Assembly: GCF_963583255.1 (NCBI RefSeq)
Contig: NC_084816.1
Coordinates: 20,777,344 to 20,841,343, forward strand
DNA length: 64,000 bases
Source: Pyrus communis
Taxonomy: Eukaryota; Streptophyta; Magnoliopsida; Rosales; Rosaceae
Direction of reading: 5' to 3'
Shown here: piece after piece, positions 24,508-37,140 of the stretch
How positions within the stretch are numbered: the stretch's first letter is position 1
Layout of the letters: each line of letters begins with the position of its first letter
Translations under genes and position numbers: made by a program
The notes under the pieces: generated by a model
The model's input: the letters and a program-made list of their open reading frames with translations, nothing else
What the model was told of the DNA's origin: nothing
The model's database searches: none

Positions 24508-25214
24508 TAGTTTGTATTAGAGAAGAAATGAAAGTGAACTTCCAAATATTGTCTTAAGTCGAAGCAAAAGATATAGATTAATCATAGAAAAAAACTTATC
24601 CCACGCAATCATACGCTTTTTCAGGAGACCGAAGAGAGAATTTTCCTCTATGAGTTATCTACCTTCGACTTTCAACTAAACAGCATCTAAAAATTGACAT
24701 TCATCTTTTCTATGTTACACAAATTGAACCGAATCCTTGACACTAAACGAGAGCTTATTTTCTTGTAATGTTTTTCCGTTAACGTACGCAATAATGGATG
24801 AATGAATTTATTTATTTGAGTAACATTCATTTAAAGATAAAGAAGTTTTAACAACACTTCCGATACCGTTTACTTTTAATGAAAAACCATATTTTTACCT
24901 TTCTATGATATTATTCACCACATTTTTATTTATCATTTTTCATTAAAACTAAATTTTTTTAAACTTTTCATTAGTTTTTGTAATATACAAAATGTTCCGT
25001 GGTTATTAGTGAAACAGTTGATTTGACTACTGAGAAAGAAACAGGGTTGGTGAAGGCAATTAAATAGCGAAGCAAAGAATCCTAAGCAAAAAGATACAAA
25101 GGCCAAACTAGGTGACACAATTATCACCACCCAACCAGACCCACACAACATTTGCACCAACTACAAATATGCTTGATAACAACAGCTAACTCAAATAACA
25201 AAACAGCTTCATCG
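24508..25214. other. Spacer with one more MITE
   Basis: Another diverged copy of the 145-bp MITE lies at about 24843-24980. No exon is seen between the tandem array and the stop of the next gene. Confidence 0.5.
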
Positions 25215-27429
25215 TCACGGAAGGATCTTGCGCCGGCGGCGGGGTGTTTCTCGCTTCACGTACATTTTCTCCGTTTCATTCAGCGGTCGGCTTGAACCAT
25301 CTGGCTGGCTGACAAACTTCCAGCCACCGCCACCTCCACGCTTTCCTCTGGGTCCGAGTTTTTCAACGGTGAAGTTCCACCCGTGTGAAGTCCGACGACG
25401 ACTATGCTTGTGGCAGAAGACCTCTCCTTTCATCTGCACACAAGTGAAACCGTCATTTAAATAACAAAAAGCATTGACAGACAATACTAAGGGTATTAAT
25501 CACAAAACTGAATAGTCAATGTGCAGCGCAATGGGCAGAGCATAGACAGAAAACACGCCTTGAGCCACCCTATATACGGGTCATTCTTTAATGACAAAGA
25601 AACCGTCTTTTCCTTTTCAATCAAAGTACTTGCCTTTTTATTATCCTTGGAGCATGGATGGATAGACAAAACCCCTTTTACCCGATGCGTCAATACAACT
25701 TGATAATTGATATCACACTAATTTTCAACTCATAAGTTCTAAGAACCAGAAATTGGACCCACAAACAAATGCATAGCGAAGACATCAAAATTCTACATAC
25801 ACCGCAAATGGATACGGCACTTAATTTCAGTCACCAAATTTGTCAACCCACATCCCCAGTTAAGACTTGCTTATCTATCACCTTGTCTTATAGAAACCCA
25901 CTTAATACTCTCCTAACCAGTTTGCTTGTACACCGTAAAGTCCATCAGTTGTTCGTATAAAGAGGTATGTAGAGGAGAAATACAATAACTATTGATGCCA
26001 CTTTAGTGGGACAAAGAAAAGCATGATGCAAAAACATATTATGCTTCCAATGATTCATCCTTGAAGACAAAAATATGAACAAAGAGAAAGAAAAGCTAAT
26101 AATAATGAGCAGGCGTAACAGTAACACCAATAATAGCAGTAATACTTTGTAGTACAGAACTATGCTTTTTTCTTAATTATTAATGTTGGATTGCTTTCTT
26201 TTCTCATGGAAAAGTCAGGATTATGGAACTTACTTTCATTTTGTTGAAGTTCATTCTCTGGACAAATTCTTGATAGAGCATTTCATCTTCTTTCTTCGAG
26301 ATTTCATAATGAACTTCATCCAAATCTCTGGTGGTACCGTCCCAACCCTCTGGCATAACCTTGAAATCAGGTTTGTAGGGAAGGGATGCCACGTGGAATT
26401 CGCGGTCATGAGAATTAAAAAATCTGAAAAGAGGAAAGGACTTATGCACTATGAGAAATACAACTGGCTATTTGATCAGCCACGCACCACTAAGCTTATA
26501 AATTTGCGACTACAATTAATGCAGCAGGAAACCTATACCATCAGTATGAAGTATGCACAAAATAATTGATATCATTACAAAATTACTAGAACTATAGGAC
26601 CCTTTGTATATAATAGAAGTAATGCTTGTGAATTGATATCTTACTCTGGGCAGGTGTCAAGCAGGAGCTCAACAGAATCATCTAAAGGACGACCAAGCTT
26701 TTTCTCCTCTTCCTCCTCAAGCTCTTTGAGCCAAAGAATAGCATGCACTCTCTGCCTCATAATCCTATAATCCTTAGCCAGCCTCTCAACAGTATAAACC
26801 TCAGGGTTTTCCTTGTGCTTCTTATACATCTCAGCCTTCTCTGAGTCCTTGAGATAAGACCCTCTGGCACCAGGCTCACGCACTTGCTTCAGAAGCACAC
26901 TTATCTCCCGCAATCTTTCTCCCCACCCATCCACAAACTTTTTGCTTTTCTTGTTCTCTTCTTCCAGTTCTCTTATCCTGTCCTCAATTTCTTGCAAACC
27001 AGATACCACTGATGATTGAGATGGGTCGGGCCCACTTGTCCGTCGGCCTACCACCTCCCCATCAAAATGCTCCTTGGTCAATCCAGTCGACCACGCTGAT
27101 GCAGTATCCCACCCCAAATCATCTGATGCATTATTGCTAAATGTTCCAGGCGGAGGTTTATCCCACCCCAAATCATCTGATGCATTATTGCTGAATGTCC
27201 CAGACGGGGGTTTATCCCACTCGTCTTTACCAGCATTTTCGCCATCACCTCCAGAGCTGAAAGAAAAGAATCGGGGAGTGATAAACTGACAAGATTCGAT
27301 ACCATTCTTCAATGGAAGCACACCAGTGCTTCCCAAAGTCGGTTTGCTTTTCTCTCTCAGAAACTTTGCTGTACTCGTGCCAAGTGAAGTTGAGGAAAGA
27401 CGAGAAATAACACGGTGCAGATTCTGCAT
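25215..27429 (-). CDS. Probable mitochondrial protein, possibly Bot1/mS45-like
   Basis: Three coding exons, 26645-27429, 26234-26423 and 25215-25433, join in frame to 397 residues. A further 5' non-coding exon probably lies at about 28193-28312, with its donor next to CAGC/GTACGC; an acceptor at about 27483 precedes the coding exon. The start is the ATG at 27429 (MQNLHRVISRLSSTSLGT), since no upstream ATG is in frame. The Arg/Ser-rich, acid-free N-terminus looks like a mitochondrial transit peptide. Then come a duplicated GTFSNNASDDLGWD motif, a coiled coil (IEDRIRELEEENKKSKK), a helix-turn-helix-like stretch (YTVERLAKDYRIMRQRVHAI), and a basic tail with GWNFTVEKLGPRGKRGGG and RRRRKILP. I recall a eukaryotic mitochondrial regulator family of this general type but cannot verify it. 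Confidence 0.72.
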
Positions 27430-28312
27430 TGCTGCCGTATTTTGCGCAGGACGCAATCTACTAACCACACCACAGGAACTGAATATCCTAAATTCACCAG
27501 AAAGAAAAGGGATATCTCTTAAGCCTCCACATTTATTTATCTAATGTAACTCCGTAAACGAATCAAGTTCAATGCATATACTATAACACAAAACAGTGAC
27601 ACACACAGATCAAATATGGCCAGTTAACGAATTCAGAACCCCGAAGTACTGATCTGATGCCATTTCTGCACGTTGAAAATGAAAGAAATTTAACTGTCAT
27701 TCATCGGGTAAGAGCCATTAATTGCTCTGTTCACAACCAGTAAATCCATTTCCCCAGAGACGAAACAAAACATTTTAATCTAGCATAGAAATGACATATA
27801 AAATCTATACATGCAAGTACAAACGCACATATAAAGTTGGGATCTTCACTATCTATATTTACAACCCCGAAAATCTCAATGCAAGACAACAGCAATCGAT
27901 AAGCATCTCAAAAGCCGCTCGCTCCGATTAGCTCATGCAAATTGAAAAAAACCCAAAACCCCAACTTTAATTTTAAAAATCATATCGAAAATATCTGTTC
28001 ATATGAGTCGCAGCCAATAATTACATTTTTTCCAAGAACAAACAGCAGCAGACACACAAACAGACATATGAATTGAATTCCAGTTCGTCAGAAATGCTAC
28101 GACATATGAATTCGCAGCATTTTCTCAGCAGCCGAACAAACGAAAATCAAATTACAAAATACGTACACGCGTAAAATACATTGAAGAGAGATGCGTACGC
28201 TGAAAGCTGCAGGATTCAATTCATTGAAGCAAAACCCTAAATCTGAACTAAATCATTTTCGTGGTTCACTGCATTGATCGGAACCGAGACGGGCAGTGGT
28301 GAAGATGGTGTG
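27430..28312 (-). other. 5' leader exon and intron of the mitochondrial-protein gene
   Basis: On the minus strand the putative first exon holds at least three ATGs, each soon followed by a stop (for example ATGCAGTGA, ATGATTTAG and ATGAATTGA), then a GT donor and an intron of roughly 700 bp before the coding exon. It is the only splice arrangement seen that links an upstream leader to this gene. Confidence 0.45.
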
Positions 28313-30012
28313 GAAGAAAGATGTAGACCCCAAAACCCTCGGTGGCTAATGTACTCGGAAAATCCAGCCTTTTGATCGTCGGGCGACCCCGATAGGCCTA
28401 GACCACGTCATGGGCCTTGAATTGTACAGCTTAATGGGCCCAGCCCTATCCATTAAGTGGACTCGGATGAAATTAGAACAAGTCAACGTGACCATAAATA
28501 AAGAATAGTGATTTCACGCATTTATTTTTTTAATTTTCTTTTTATTTTTATTATTATTAGGAAAAAAGAGAAACTTCAAAACTATTATATTAATTTAAGA
28601 AATGAGAAAGTTTCGGACCGGTTGGATAAAAATCTCATTTTAGTTATCCTTTCACTACTCTAATTTTAATACTATAATTAAATAAATGAGTGTAAGAGAA
28701 CAAAAAAGAATGTGATGATCACTTTTAGTAACTAAAAAGAGATTGATTTTTATAAGAATGAGTGAATTATTATTAACGGTTTAAAATAATCATAGTGCAT
28801 TCACGGTGTGACGATCTTAAACACAACATGATAATCAAATTTAAACACATCACACTATAAGGAAAAAATCCTTGTTGGATCCTTGTTCTAGGGATCCTAG
28901 GGATTCCGTGATAGTAATCGTTTATCGTATATCGTGCTGTCAATTTTTGTTAGGTACTATTTATATTTAATTTTAAATTTTAAATTTTGAAATAATTTAT
29001 GACCGTACGATGTACGATAAACGATTACAATCACGAAATCCTCAGAATCCAGACCCTTTTCCACAATATAAATGGATTTGAATTGACCATAATCTGGTGT
29101 CATATACGGTCATAAGTATTTGTCCAATGATTTTGGTAATTGATAAAGCCTTGTATACGTCACTTCTTCTACAATAGAGGGTTCGAGATTACATGTGGAT
29201 CCCATCAATCAATCTCCAAATCGAAACATAGAAAATTAATATTATTTTCGTATCATGTGATGACATAAATACACGTATGATTCTATATAATTTTGAGACT
29301 TAAAAATCTATCCACATCTAAATTCACAAGTTAAGTACACTTCACTCTAAATCAATCAAATCCGATCTAAAAAATCTACAATTTCTTTTATTTTTATTTT
29401 TTTGGTCAAAAAAAGTTTAGGGGAAGGGTTATTATCTGATCTCAGAGTCAAAGCATGTCACCAACTTCTTTAAGAACTTATATAGAGGATCTTAGACTCT
29501 TTTTTCGTTTTTACAAATCGTTCACCAAAAGAAATTTTCAACAGCAGAACTTAAATCTAAACTTTTATCTAGTAAAAAAAACGATCTTTACTGACTTAAC
29601 TATCTATCGTTAAATAAAGTTTCATAATTTTCCTCGGTGTAAATAAGGATCATAAGATGCTAGTGTTATTTTGTAATAAAATATTTGTATAATTCTATGG
29701 GTGAGTTGGTACTTGGCAAATGGTTTGTGAAATGGGTAAAAACCGTAGAAGTCAATAAAGGGGCGAAGGTTGAGACCGCTGTCGTCCACTATATCCACCA
29801 CCCAAAAAGCACAAAAGCAGTTTTACCGAGCGCGCACACACAACACCCCACGACTGAGCACCCCACCTCCATTTCAGCTCAGCTCAGCTCAGATTCCGGG
29901 CGTCCAAATCGACCAGTTTTCCGACGCATCCTTCCGAAAGCCATGCCTGCTTGCTAAGCTTCACGATCCCGAACCCGGAAATCCTTTCAATTTCTCACTA
30001 AAACTATGTTCG
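28313..30012. other. Divergent intergenic region between two genes
   Basis: It separates the minus-strand mitochondrial-protein gene from the plus-strand GPI-protein gene. It holds the hairpin MITE listed next. The last 200 bp before 30013 are GC-richer with CAGCTCAGCTCAGCTCAG and probably form the 5' leader of the downstream gene. No coding exon seen. Confidence 0.45.
28861..29062. mobile_element. Foldback MITE, about 200 bp
   Basis: The left half contains GTAATCGTTTATCGTATATCG and the right half its inverse around TACGATAAACGATTACAAT, with GGGATTCCGTGA and TCACGAAATCCTC outside them. The two halves pair as a long imperfect hairpin with an AT-rich centre. The target duplication is uncertain. 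Confidence 0.6.
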
Positions 30013-33000
30013 ATGGCTTCAATGTCTTCAGGTACTTTTCTGTTTCTTTTGGTTCCTTTTTTTTGTTGCTTAAATTCATGTGATTATCTGCTGTTCGGTG
30101 GCCGAGAAAGTCTGGAAAAATACAGTGAAAAGGAAGCAACTTTTTTTTTATGGTAGTTAAAGTTTTTTAATTTATTTTTAGATTAAAAAAAAAATTGGGA
30201 ACTTTAAGATTTGCTACACTTTGTCAGTGGTATCTCAGATTTGTCAATCTACGAGTTATTTCAATCTTCAGTTCAGTGTGGCTTTTCAGTTTTATAGCTT
30301 CATAAATTTCCGTTTGATTATTTCTCATCGGGTTCTTGTTCGAAAGTAAGAAAATTTAGGTAAATTGTTTGTGTGCTTTGATTTCCGAAGAGTGAAAGAA
30401 TTCACCTTGAATGGTCACACTAGAGACACCGAATTTCGGCCTAGTTGCGAATGCAAGCTTGCATCTACTTAGGGTTGTGATTATGTGTTATATATCAGGT
30501 GGATTATGTGTTATACTTGTGTATATTGAAAGCATATTATTAATCCAAAAGAGCGTATATTCGAAGCACATTTATGCCCTTTTATCTGCACTCGAGAGGA
30601 GTTAATGAGTTTCCCTTCTGGGTTTGTGCTGATGCTTGAAGGTGGCATAGGTATTGCTGCATTGGGTTGAGCTATTTTTGGGCCTGCCACGAACTCAAGT
30701 ACCACTTACTAATGTAAATCTCAATGGTACTCAAGGGCTTTGGGAGTTATGGATTGTTTAAAGGCTGCTATTCATCATAAAGGTAAGTTTGTATTTATTC
30801 TAAATAGCTTGTTTAGGGATTCTTTGGTATGGGCAGGACGAACAAAAAGATGGTTACAATACTACTTAATGTGCGGCAAAATATTAAGGTCTCGTTCCTT
30901 AGTGTAAAGTTTGTATGACCGGAGGATAGCTATCCATTAGGTATTGCTGCAATTGATTATGTTGGTAGCTTTTCTTTGGAAGTAAATCTAAACCTGCAAT
31001 ATATGCATTGTATTTTGGTCAATGAGTAATGTGTCCTTGCTACTTCTTCTGAATACAGGCTTATATGTCACTGCAGGTTCTTTGTGCTGCCAGTTATTAT
31101 TATTCTTTATCTGGTTATCCAGTTTCCAAGATGTCGTGGCAGTGCAGACAGTATTTGACCCAAGTCATGCTTCTTCCGTGGCAGAGCTAGGCCTAGCTAA
31201 TCCACCTACTACTGGGTTCTTTAATCCCATTGAAATATCACCAGCTGTTATTCCAAACTACCCAAATCCTGCAGATGGACCTTCACAACCGATGTACCCG
31301 AATTTTCCGACAAGATATGAGCCTGTTTTAACCGGGAAGTGTCCTTTGAATTTTTCTACCATATCAAGTGTAATAGAAAAGACAGCTACTGATTGCTTTC
31401 AACCTTTGGCGGCAATATTAGGAAATGTAATGTGTTGCCCGCAGTTTAGTAGTTTAATCCGCATCTTCCAGGGTCTCTATAGTATCAACTCTGATAAGTT
31501 GGTTCTGCATAATTCAGTCGCAAATGATTGTTTTAAAGATATCATCAGTATCTTAGCCAGTAGGGGTGCAAACAGTTCAGTACCTACACTCTGCTCCATA
31601 AATTCGTCAAATCTTACTGGTGGGTCCTGTCCAGTGAAGGACATTAATGCCTTTGAGAAAACAGTAAATACAAGCAGTTTAGTGGAGGCTTGCACAACTG
31701 TTGACCCTCTCAAAGAGTGCTGCAGACCAATTTGCCAGCATGCAATAGCGGATGCTGCACTAAGGATCTCAGGAAAACAATTGATGATGAATGAGAATAA
31801 AAATTTAGTGGGTGGGCTTAATTATACCGATACTCTAAGTGATTGTAAAGGTGTGGTTTTTTCATATCTTTCAAGGAAACTCTCATCAGATGCTGCCAAT
31901 ACTGCATTTCGAATATTGTCTGCCTGCAAAGTTAACAAAGGTACAGTTTTCATCTGTACAACTAATTTATTTACACTTCAGAAATTGTGGTTTCAGCATC
32001 TAATCTATTGTTAAGTTGTTCGTCTTGCCTGAAGTGTAGAAAAAAAAAGTGAATGCAGTAAGCAGGTTCCTCCATTTATTAAAATATGAATTTTTTAAGT
32101 GTCAATATAGAAAATGAAAAGACAATTTGTTTGAGCCGATAAGAGAAAGTAAACTTAAAAGATCACCATTTGTTACTTTCATTTCATTTTATGAGTCATA
32201 TTGTTAATTTCATGTGTAACCTTTCCTGGCCAATGAAGGACTTGCGTCTCTAGTATTACCATTTTTATTTGGTTCTTTCTGGAGGAAGTGTTTAAGTTTT
32301 TTATTTTTTTTGTACTATGTTTTAGGGTAACCTAATCATTGATTCTTCTTCACTAATATTTGTGTAGCCTAGTTAATCAATATGTTTATCTGCAGTAGGT
32401 AGTGTTCACTCATGAATAATTTCTCAGGAGGTACATGTGCTGAATGGAATGCCATATTCTTATGGAAATTGTACAAGTTGGTTGTGTTTAAAACCAACAG
32501 CGCACAACAGTTTTACAACCTTGTGTTGGGTAACATAAGGACAAGTGAAGCTGCATTAGGCGGCATATTGATTCACTAATTACCAAATTCAGTCATGAAA
32601 TGAGTGAAGCATCCAAAGTATATTTACCCACTCTTTCACTGGCTTGTGAATGGAAATATGATAAACCTTTCAGTTTTTTACCCACTTTTGCCCCGTAGTT
32701 TTAAGTTTGAGATTTGGCTTGCTTATACTTGTACATGAACCACATAAGTTTTACTTGGTTTTTAGTAGCTTGATGGTTACATCTTTACATGCTGTGTATT
32801 TTTGGACTTGTTATATACCGTACCATCTTTTCTCATGAAAATGATTTTCACTTGTGCAGTTTGCCCTTTGGAATTTAAGCAGCCTTCAGAAGTAGTTAAA
32901 TCATGTCGCAATGTTGCTGCCCCGAGTCCTTCCTGCTGTAGCTCATTAAACACTTATATTTCGGGAATACAAAAGCAAATGTTAATTACAAATAGACAAG

Positions 33001-34468
33001 CTATAATTTGTGCTTCAGTGTTTGGGTCCATGTTGAGAAAAGGCGGGGTGATGGAAAATGTTTATGAGCTTTGTGATATTGACTTGAAAGATTTTAGCAT
33101 TCAAGGTGCTCATCCCGCCACACCATTCTTTTAATTATTTTTCCTCTTTTCTTTCATTATATCTGATCTTTTACCTTTTTTTTTTCCCTGGATCCCTGGT
33201 GGGCACTGCAACAGAATACGTGCAACAAGGTATGACATTTTCAATCTTTCTCCTGTTTCTTTTGTTGATTGATTATATTCTTTGTGAATGTTTGATATCC
33301 AATTTCATGCTTTAGCAGTGGGAATATTCTTAGTACTGTGTTGTGGGTGCTTTATAAAATGCCGGTTGCAATGCTATTAGTGTAACCGAAATTGGTGTCA
33401 CTTAGATCAATTGCAGGGTGTTTTAGCAATATGTATCCTAAATGTACATTTCCTAGGTGTTCTAGAGTGTAATGTTGGATTCATGATCCCTCATATGTAC
33501 TTGGTGGCGGTGATCAAGTAATTCCTGAATCATTATTCTTATAAGATTGGTACTTTCAATTTTGCTCAAATGCAGGGTGTTTACTTCGAAGCTTGCCTGC
33601 GGATGCGATAATTGACAATACAACAGGTTTCAGCTTTTCATGTGATTTGAGTGACAACACTGCAGCGCCATGGCCTTCATCTTCCTCAGATTCATCGTTG
33701 TCCTTTTGTGCACCTGGTAATTGATTGGGCAAAGAATAACTTTTGTTGCCCTTTTCCCTCAGAAAATCTATATACTATGTGACAAATAATACTGGGATTC
33801 CATAAATTGCATATTTTCCTTTATGTGTAAGTGCATTACCTCATGGCTACTATGCTTTGCAGAGATGTCATTGCCCGCACTACCAACATCGGAGACTTTT
33901 AAAAATCCTGGTATGTGTCGCTGCATTATCCAATTTCTTCTGTGCATATGTGAATTTCCTTCGTTCTTTTTGTTTTAGTGTGCTTAACAAAGTCAAAGCA
34001 TGGACAAACATAATTACATTGGAAAAAAAAAAAAAAATGAAAGCTGCCCTCTTTCGTGAAGCTGACACAATGGCTAATCATACGATCGGGGTGTTATTCA
34101 AATGAAAAAAAAAAGTCATCCAAACGAAGGAATATCAATTCAATTTTCGGAAGTGTTTTGTGTTGTGAAAATGAAAGAAGCCTTTTGTGTTGTGAAAGTG
34201 AATTGAGTTGTAGGTGTTTAACATACTAGTATTCAGATTTATTATGGTCCATATAATGTGCAGTGTTAAGCATGAGCGCTTTCGTCTACCATTTGGTAGT
34301 TTGGGATTTGCATTTCTTCTTTGCCCTTTCTTTAGGCGTTCTCACGCAGGGAAAATATGTCTAACACTGTAAAAACGATGCGTTGATGATGCAGGCTGTC
34401 GTGGCGGTGAGCTGGAATTTATTGTACCCATTTTTTCATTTTTAGTTTTGGGTACCCTGTTGTACTGA
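30013..34468 (+). CDS. GPI-anchored Cys-rich protein, At1g61900-like
   Basis: Seven exons, 30013-30031, 31077-31940, 32860-33105, 33215-33229, 33576-33716, 33863-33910 and 34395-34468, join in frame to 468 residues. All introns fall at phase 1 and all are GT-AG. Exon 1 encodes only MASMSS plus one base; the signal peptide is completed by the next exon (CCQLLLFFIWLSSF). The ectodomain has many paired cysteines (CPLNFS, CCPQFSS, CCRPICQH, CPLEFK, CCSSLNTY). The C-terminus, after PGCRGGELEFIVP, is hydrophobic and fits a GPI signal, so an outer plasma-membrane site is expected. The 15-bp exon at 33215 adds five residues (EYVQQ) and keeps phase, so it may be optional. The family is uncharacterised as far as I know. 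Confidence 0.9.
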
Positions 34469-35406
34469 GGAGATAGATATATGGGCCGAGGGTTGGGGTG
34501 GTTTGAATTTTAGGGACGTTTTGCAATTTATGTGTGGATTTTTCTTGTATATTTTGAGTAGTAGTTTCCATGTATAGCAGTTCTCTCTCTATTCCTGGCA
34601 ATTATGATACAATGATCCGGTTAAATTATATGTTACATTGACCCGATTGGGTTATAAAAAAAAAAAGCCGATTTTTAGGTTTACCACAAAGTTGGCAAGT
34701 TACAATGTTTTTATTTATTTTTTTAAGAGGGACAACTAGTGGCAAGCTACAGTTATCCCACCCTTCAAGAAGCTAGGCAGTCTCAGAGGCATTTCTGACC
34801 AATCTCCCTTTGGCCGCAAGTCTGGCTTTCCCACTAACAATGGGTTTCGAACCTAAGACTTTTAGTTTTTAATTTGAAGGAACCTTAAAAAGTTATCAAC
34901 CATCCTCGTTCCTCACTCACTTTTGTTAAATCAACTCAAAAAGTACACCTTCCATCTGATACAGGAAAAACTTTGTATCCTAAAGGACAGTGCAAGGCAT
35001 CAAGCAGCCGTGGCGTCAACCTGCTCCGGTGGCAACGTTAGACAAACAAGCACCGGCGAGTCCGGAGACCCTTTTGTTTGCACAATTAAATATAAATTAA
35101 CGAAAACAAGATGAGATTGGATATGATACTATGGTCTAGATCAAAATATCTCATCATCATATTCGTTCATTGCCTATTAAAGGCCAATATTTTCTGGGGA
35201 AACGCAAAGCAATCGCCGAATCTCAAATGTAAAAATATTAGGCAATCAAAAACCGAAAACATAAGAGTACTAGTTATTTCCGTCCAGAAAAACGAGACGA
35301 GTGCTTAATTACATTAAATGGACTACCTGATCTAAGTGAAATATAAACAAGCATGCGTAGAAACAAAACCTAGAGGAAAGATTTTCTGACCCTATCTATG
35401 ATAAGA
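34469..35406. other. Convergent intergenic region
   Basis: It holds the 3' end of the GPI-protein gene and downstream sequence of the serpin-like locus. The stretch at 34720-34870 has a GGTTCGAAACCC motif on the minus strand, possibly an eroded SINE, but no tail or target duplication was found. No exon seen. Confidence 0.4.
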
Positions 35407-36646
35407 TCATTCTTTAAGCGGATTCAGCACGTGACCAATGAACATAACAGTCCCAGTCGTTTCCTCTCTGATCAACAGCAGGAATGGGTGATCAGCCACG
35501 AAGTCTATATCTTCAATCCGTTCAACCGGTCCAGCCGAACACATAAGTGTGTAATAAACAGAAGCAGCTGCAGCTTTTGTGCCTTCTTCATCAACTTCAA
35601 TGAAGGATTTATGAATCATTTTGGCCTCACCTATACCTGATTCCAACATCTCTGTCAAATCACCGTCACCATTGAAAGGCAACACCAGTCCTAAATCCAT
35701 GAGAATTTCAGAAGCTGTAAAGCCGGAGGTAATCTTAAACCTTGGGATTTTGAAGTCACCAACTGGGACTCGTCTTCCGGGTTGATGGCGATCTAAGAAA
35801 CCAGGCTCGGAACAAACTCTCTCGACCAAAGCTGGGAGCCCATATTTTTCATCTGGCAGCAACAAGTACATCGAAAACTGCCGCTCCTTGTCTTCACCTA
35901 AAGCTGGGAGCCCATATGTTTCATCTGGCGGAAACAAGTGCATCGAAAACTGCCGCTCCTTGTCTTCACCTTGTGAATAAGGAAGCTTCAAGACTTTGAA
36001 GCCGTCAAAGGCTCTAACAAAATGTTCTCCGGAGCTTCTCATGAACGGCGCCTTAACGGAAGTACCGTTGAGAAGGTGGAAGTTGTCCGTTATTGTTATC
36101 GATGCATCGAACTTTCTGCTCCAAAGGCCTTTGAAGTATAAAGCATTTGAAAATATAAGAGTGGTGGTGTGGTCAATTAACCCAGGAGAAAGAGCCTCAG
36201 TGATAAGGCCTTTCGTCGCCTTCTCGGCCCATAAATTCACTTCACGTCTCACTTCCTCAGGGTGCACAAAACTAACATGTTTTATAGCTGCCTTGTAAGC
36301 AGTGTCCACAACCTCTTTGAAAGAAGGTTTGATGGGAATAGTATCCTTAACCCAAAGGCCATTGGCAAAACTTAGGCAGGGACCGCCTTCGGTAGATCCG
36401 TCTGTGAAGATCAGAGGGACAAGATGGGAGGCAAGGGAGTTGAGTTGGTCCGTGGACTTGGACCTGAGGAAAGCGAGCAACTGCTCCCTTGTGGGACCCT
36501 TTGACCCCGGCCGTTAACAGCCACAGCACAACCTGGATGGACAGCGGGGAGTACACCATGTTCTTCTCTTTGCCTTCAGTCGTGAGCAGCTGCTTAGTAA
36601 TTTCGAGTGAGACATCGTTTACGTTGCTGCTGGTTTCTTTGGTCGA
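35407..36646 (-). pseudogene. Serpin (serpin-ZX-like) body with a frameshift
   Basis: The frame reads as a plant serpin from SLEITKQLL and NMVYSPLSIQVVLW through AFLRSKSTDQLNS, LSFANGLWV, LIFSNALYFKGLWSRKFDAS and DFKIPRFKI, to the reactive-loop hinge EEGTKAAAAS and C-terminal DFVADHPFLLLIREETTG and FIGHVLNPL. A run of four C at 36505-36508 shifts the frame between the N-terminal part and the rest; the exon length (1240) is one above a multiple of three. A 72-bp tandem duplication at 35828-35971 repeats about 24 residues beginning GEDKERQFSM. The stretch has no intron. An intact serpin traps proteases through its loop; this copy is probably dead unless the extra base is an assembly error. Confidence 0.85.
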
Positions 36647-37140
36647 CTGAGATACAAACAAACAAGAAACCCCAGTTACAAGGAAATTAAACACAATAGG
36701 AAGAAGAAATCAAACAGAAATCACAAATGCTAAAAGAAGAGATATATAAACAGTCCTCAATCAACTAAAATCAAATATAAACAAGCCAAACATACATAGG
36801 AAAAACCCTAAATGAACCTGCAATGCTTATTTCGAAACTGCCAGTCAAATATAAAAAAGTGCTACAGAAATTGATTCTTATCCACCAAGAATAGATAAAT
36901 AATTAAACATACATAGATTAAACCCTTGATTTCAACATTTCAAAAGTCTGATTTCAAATTCTCGAAGAGCTACAGAGCTACTTGTGCAAAATTAAGAACG
37001 TCGTTAACTAAAATTAAAAAATGGCTAGAGAGAAGCCAAAAATTAAGATAGATTTTAGAAAATTCAAAATCAAAACGAAAAGTGAAAGCTAGGGTTAGGG
37101 AAGTGCACTGTATAATCAATAACAAAAGAGAAAACCTTAC

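Noticed and set aside
29685..30156. Plus-strand frames before the GPI-protein gene
   Set aside because: They cover the probable 5' leader and intron 1; no family resemblance, and the spliced frame starting at 30013 explains the gene better.
34720..34870. Possible eroded SINE with GGTTCGAAACCC on the minus strand
   Set aside because: No A box, tail or flanking duplication could be identified.
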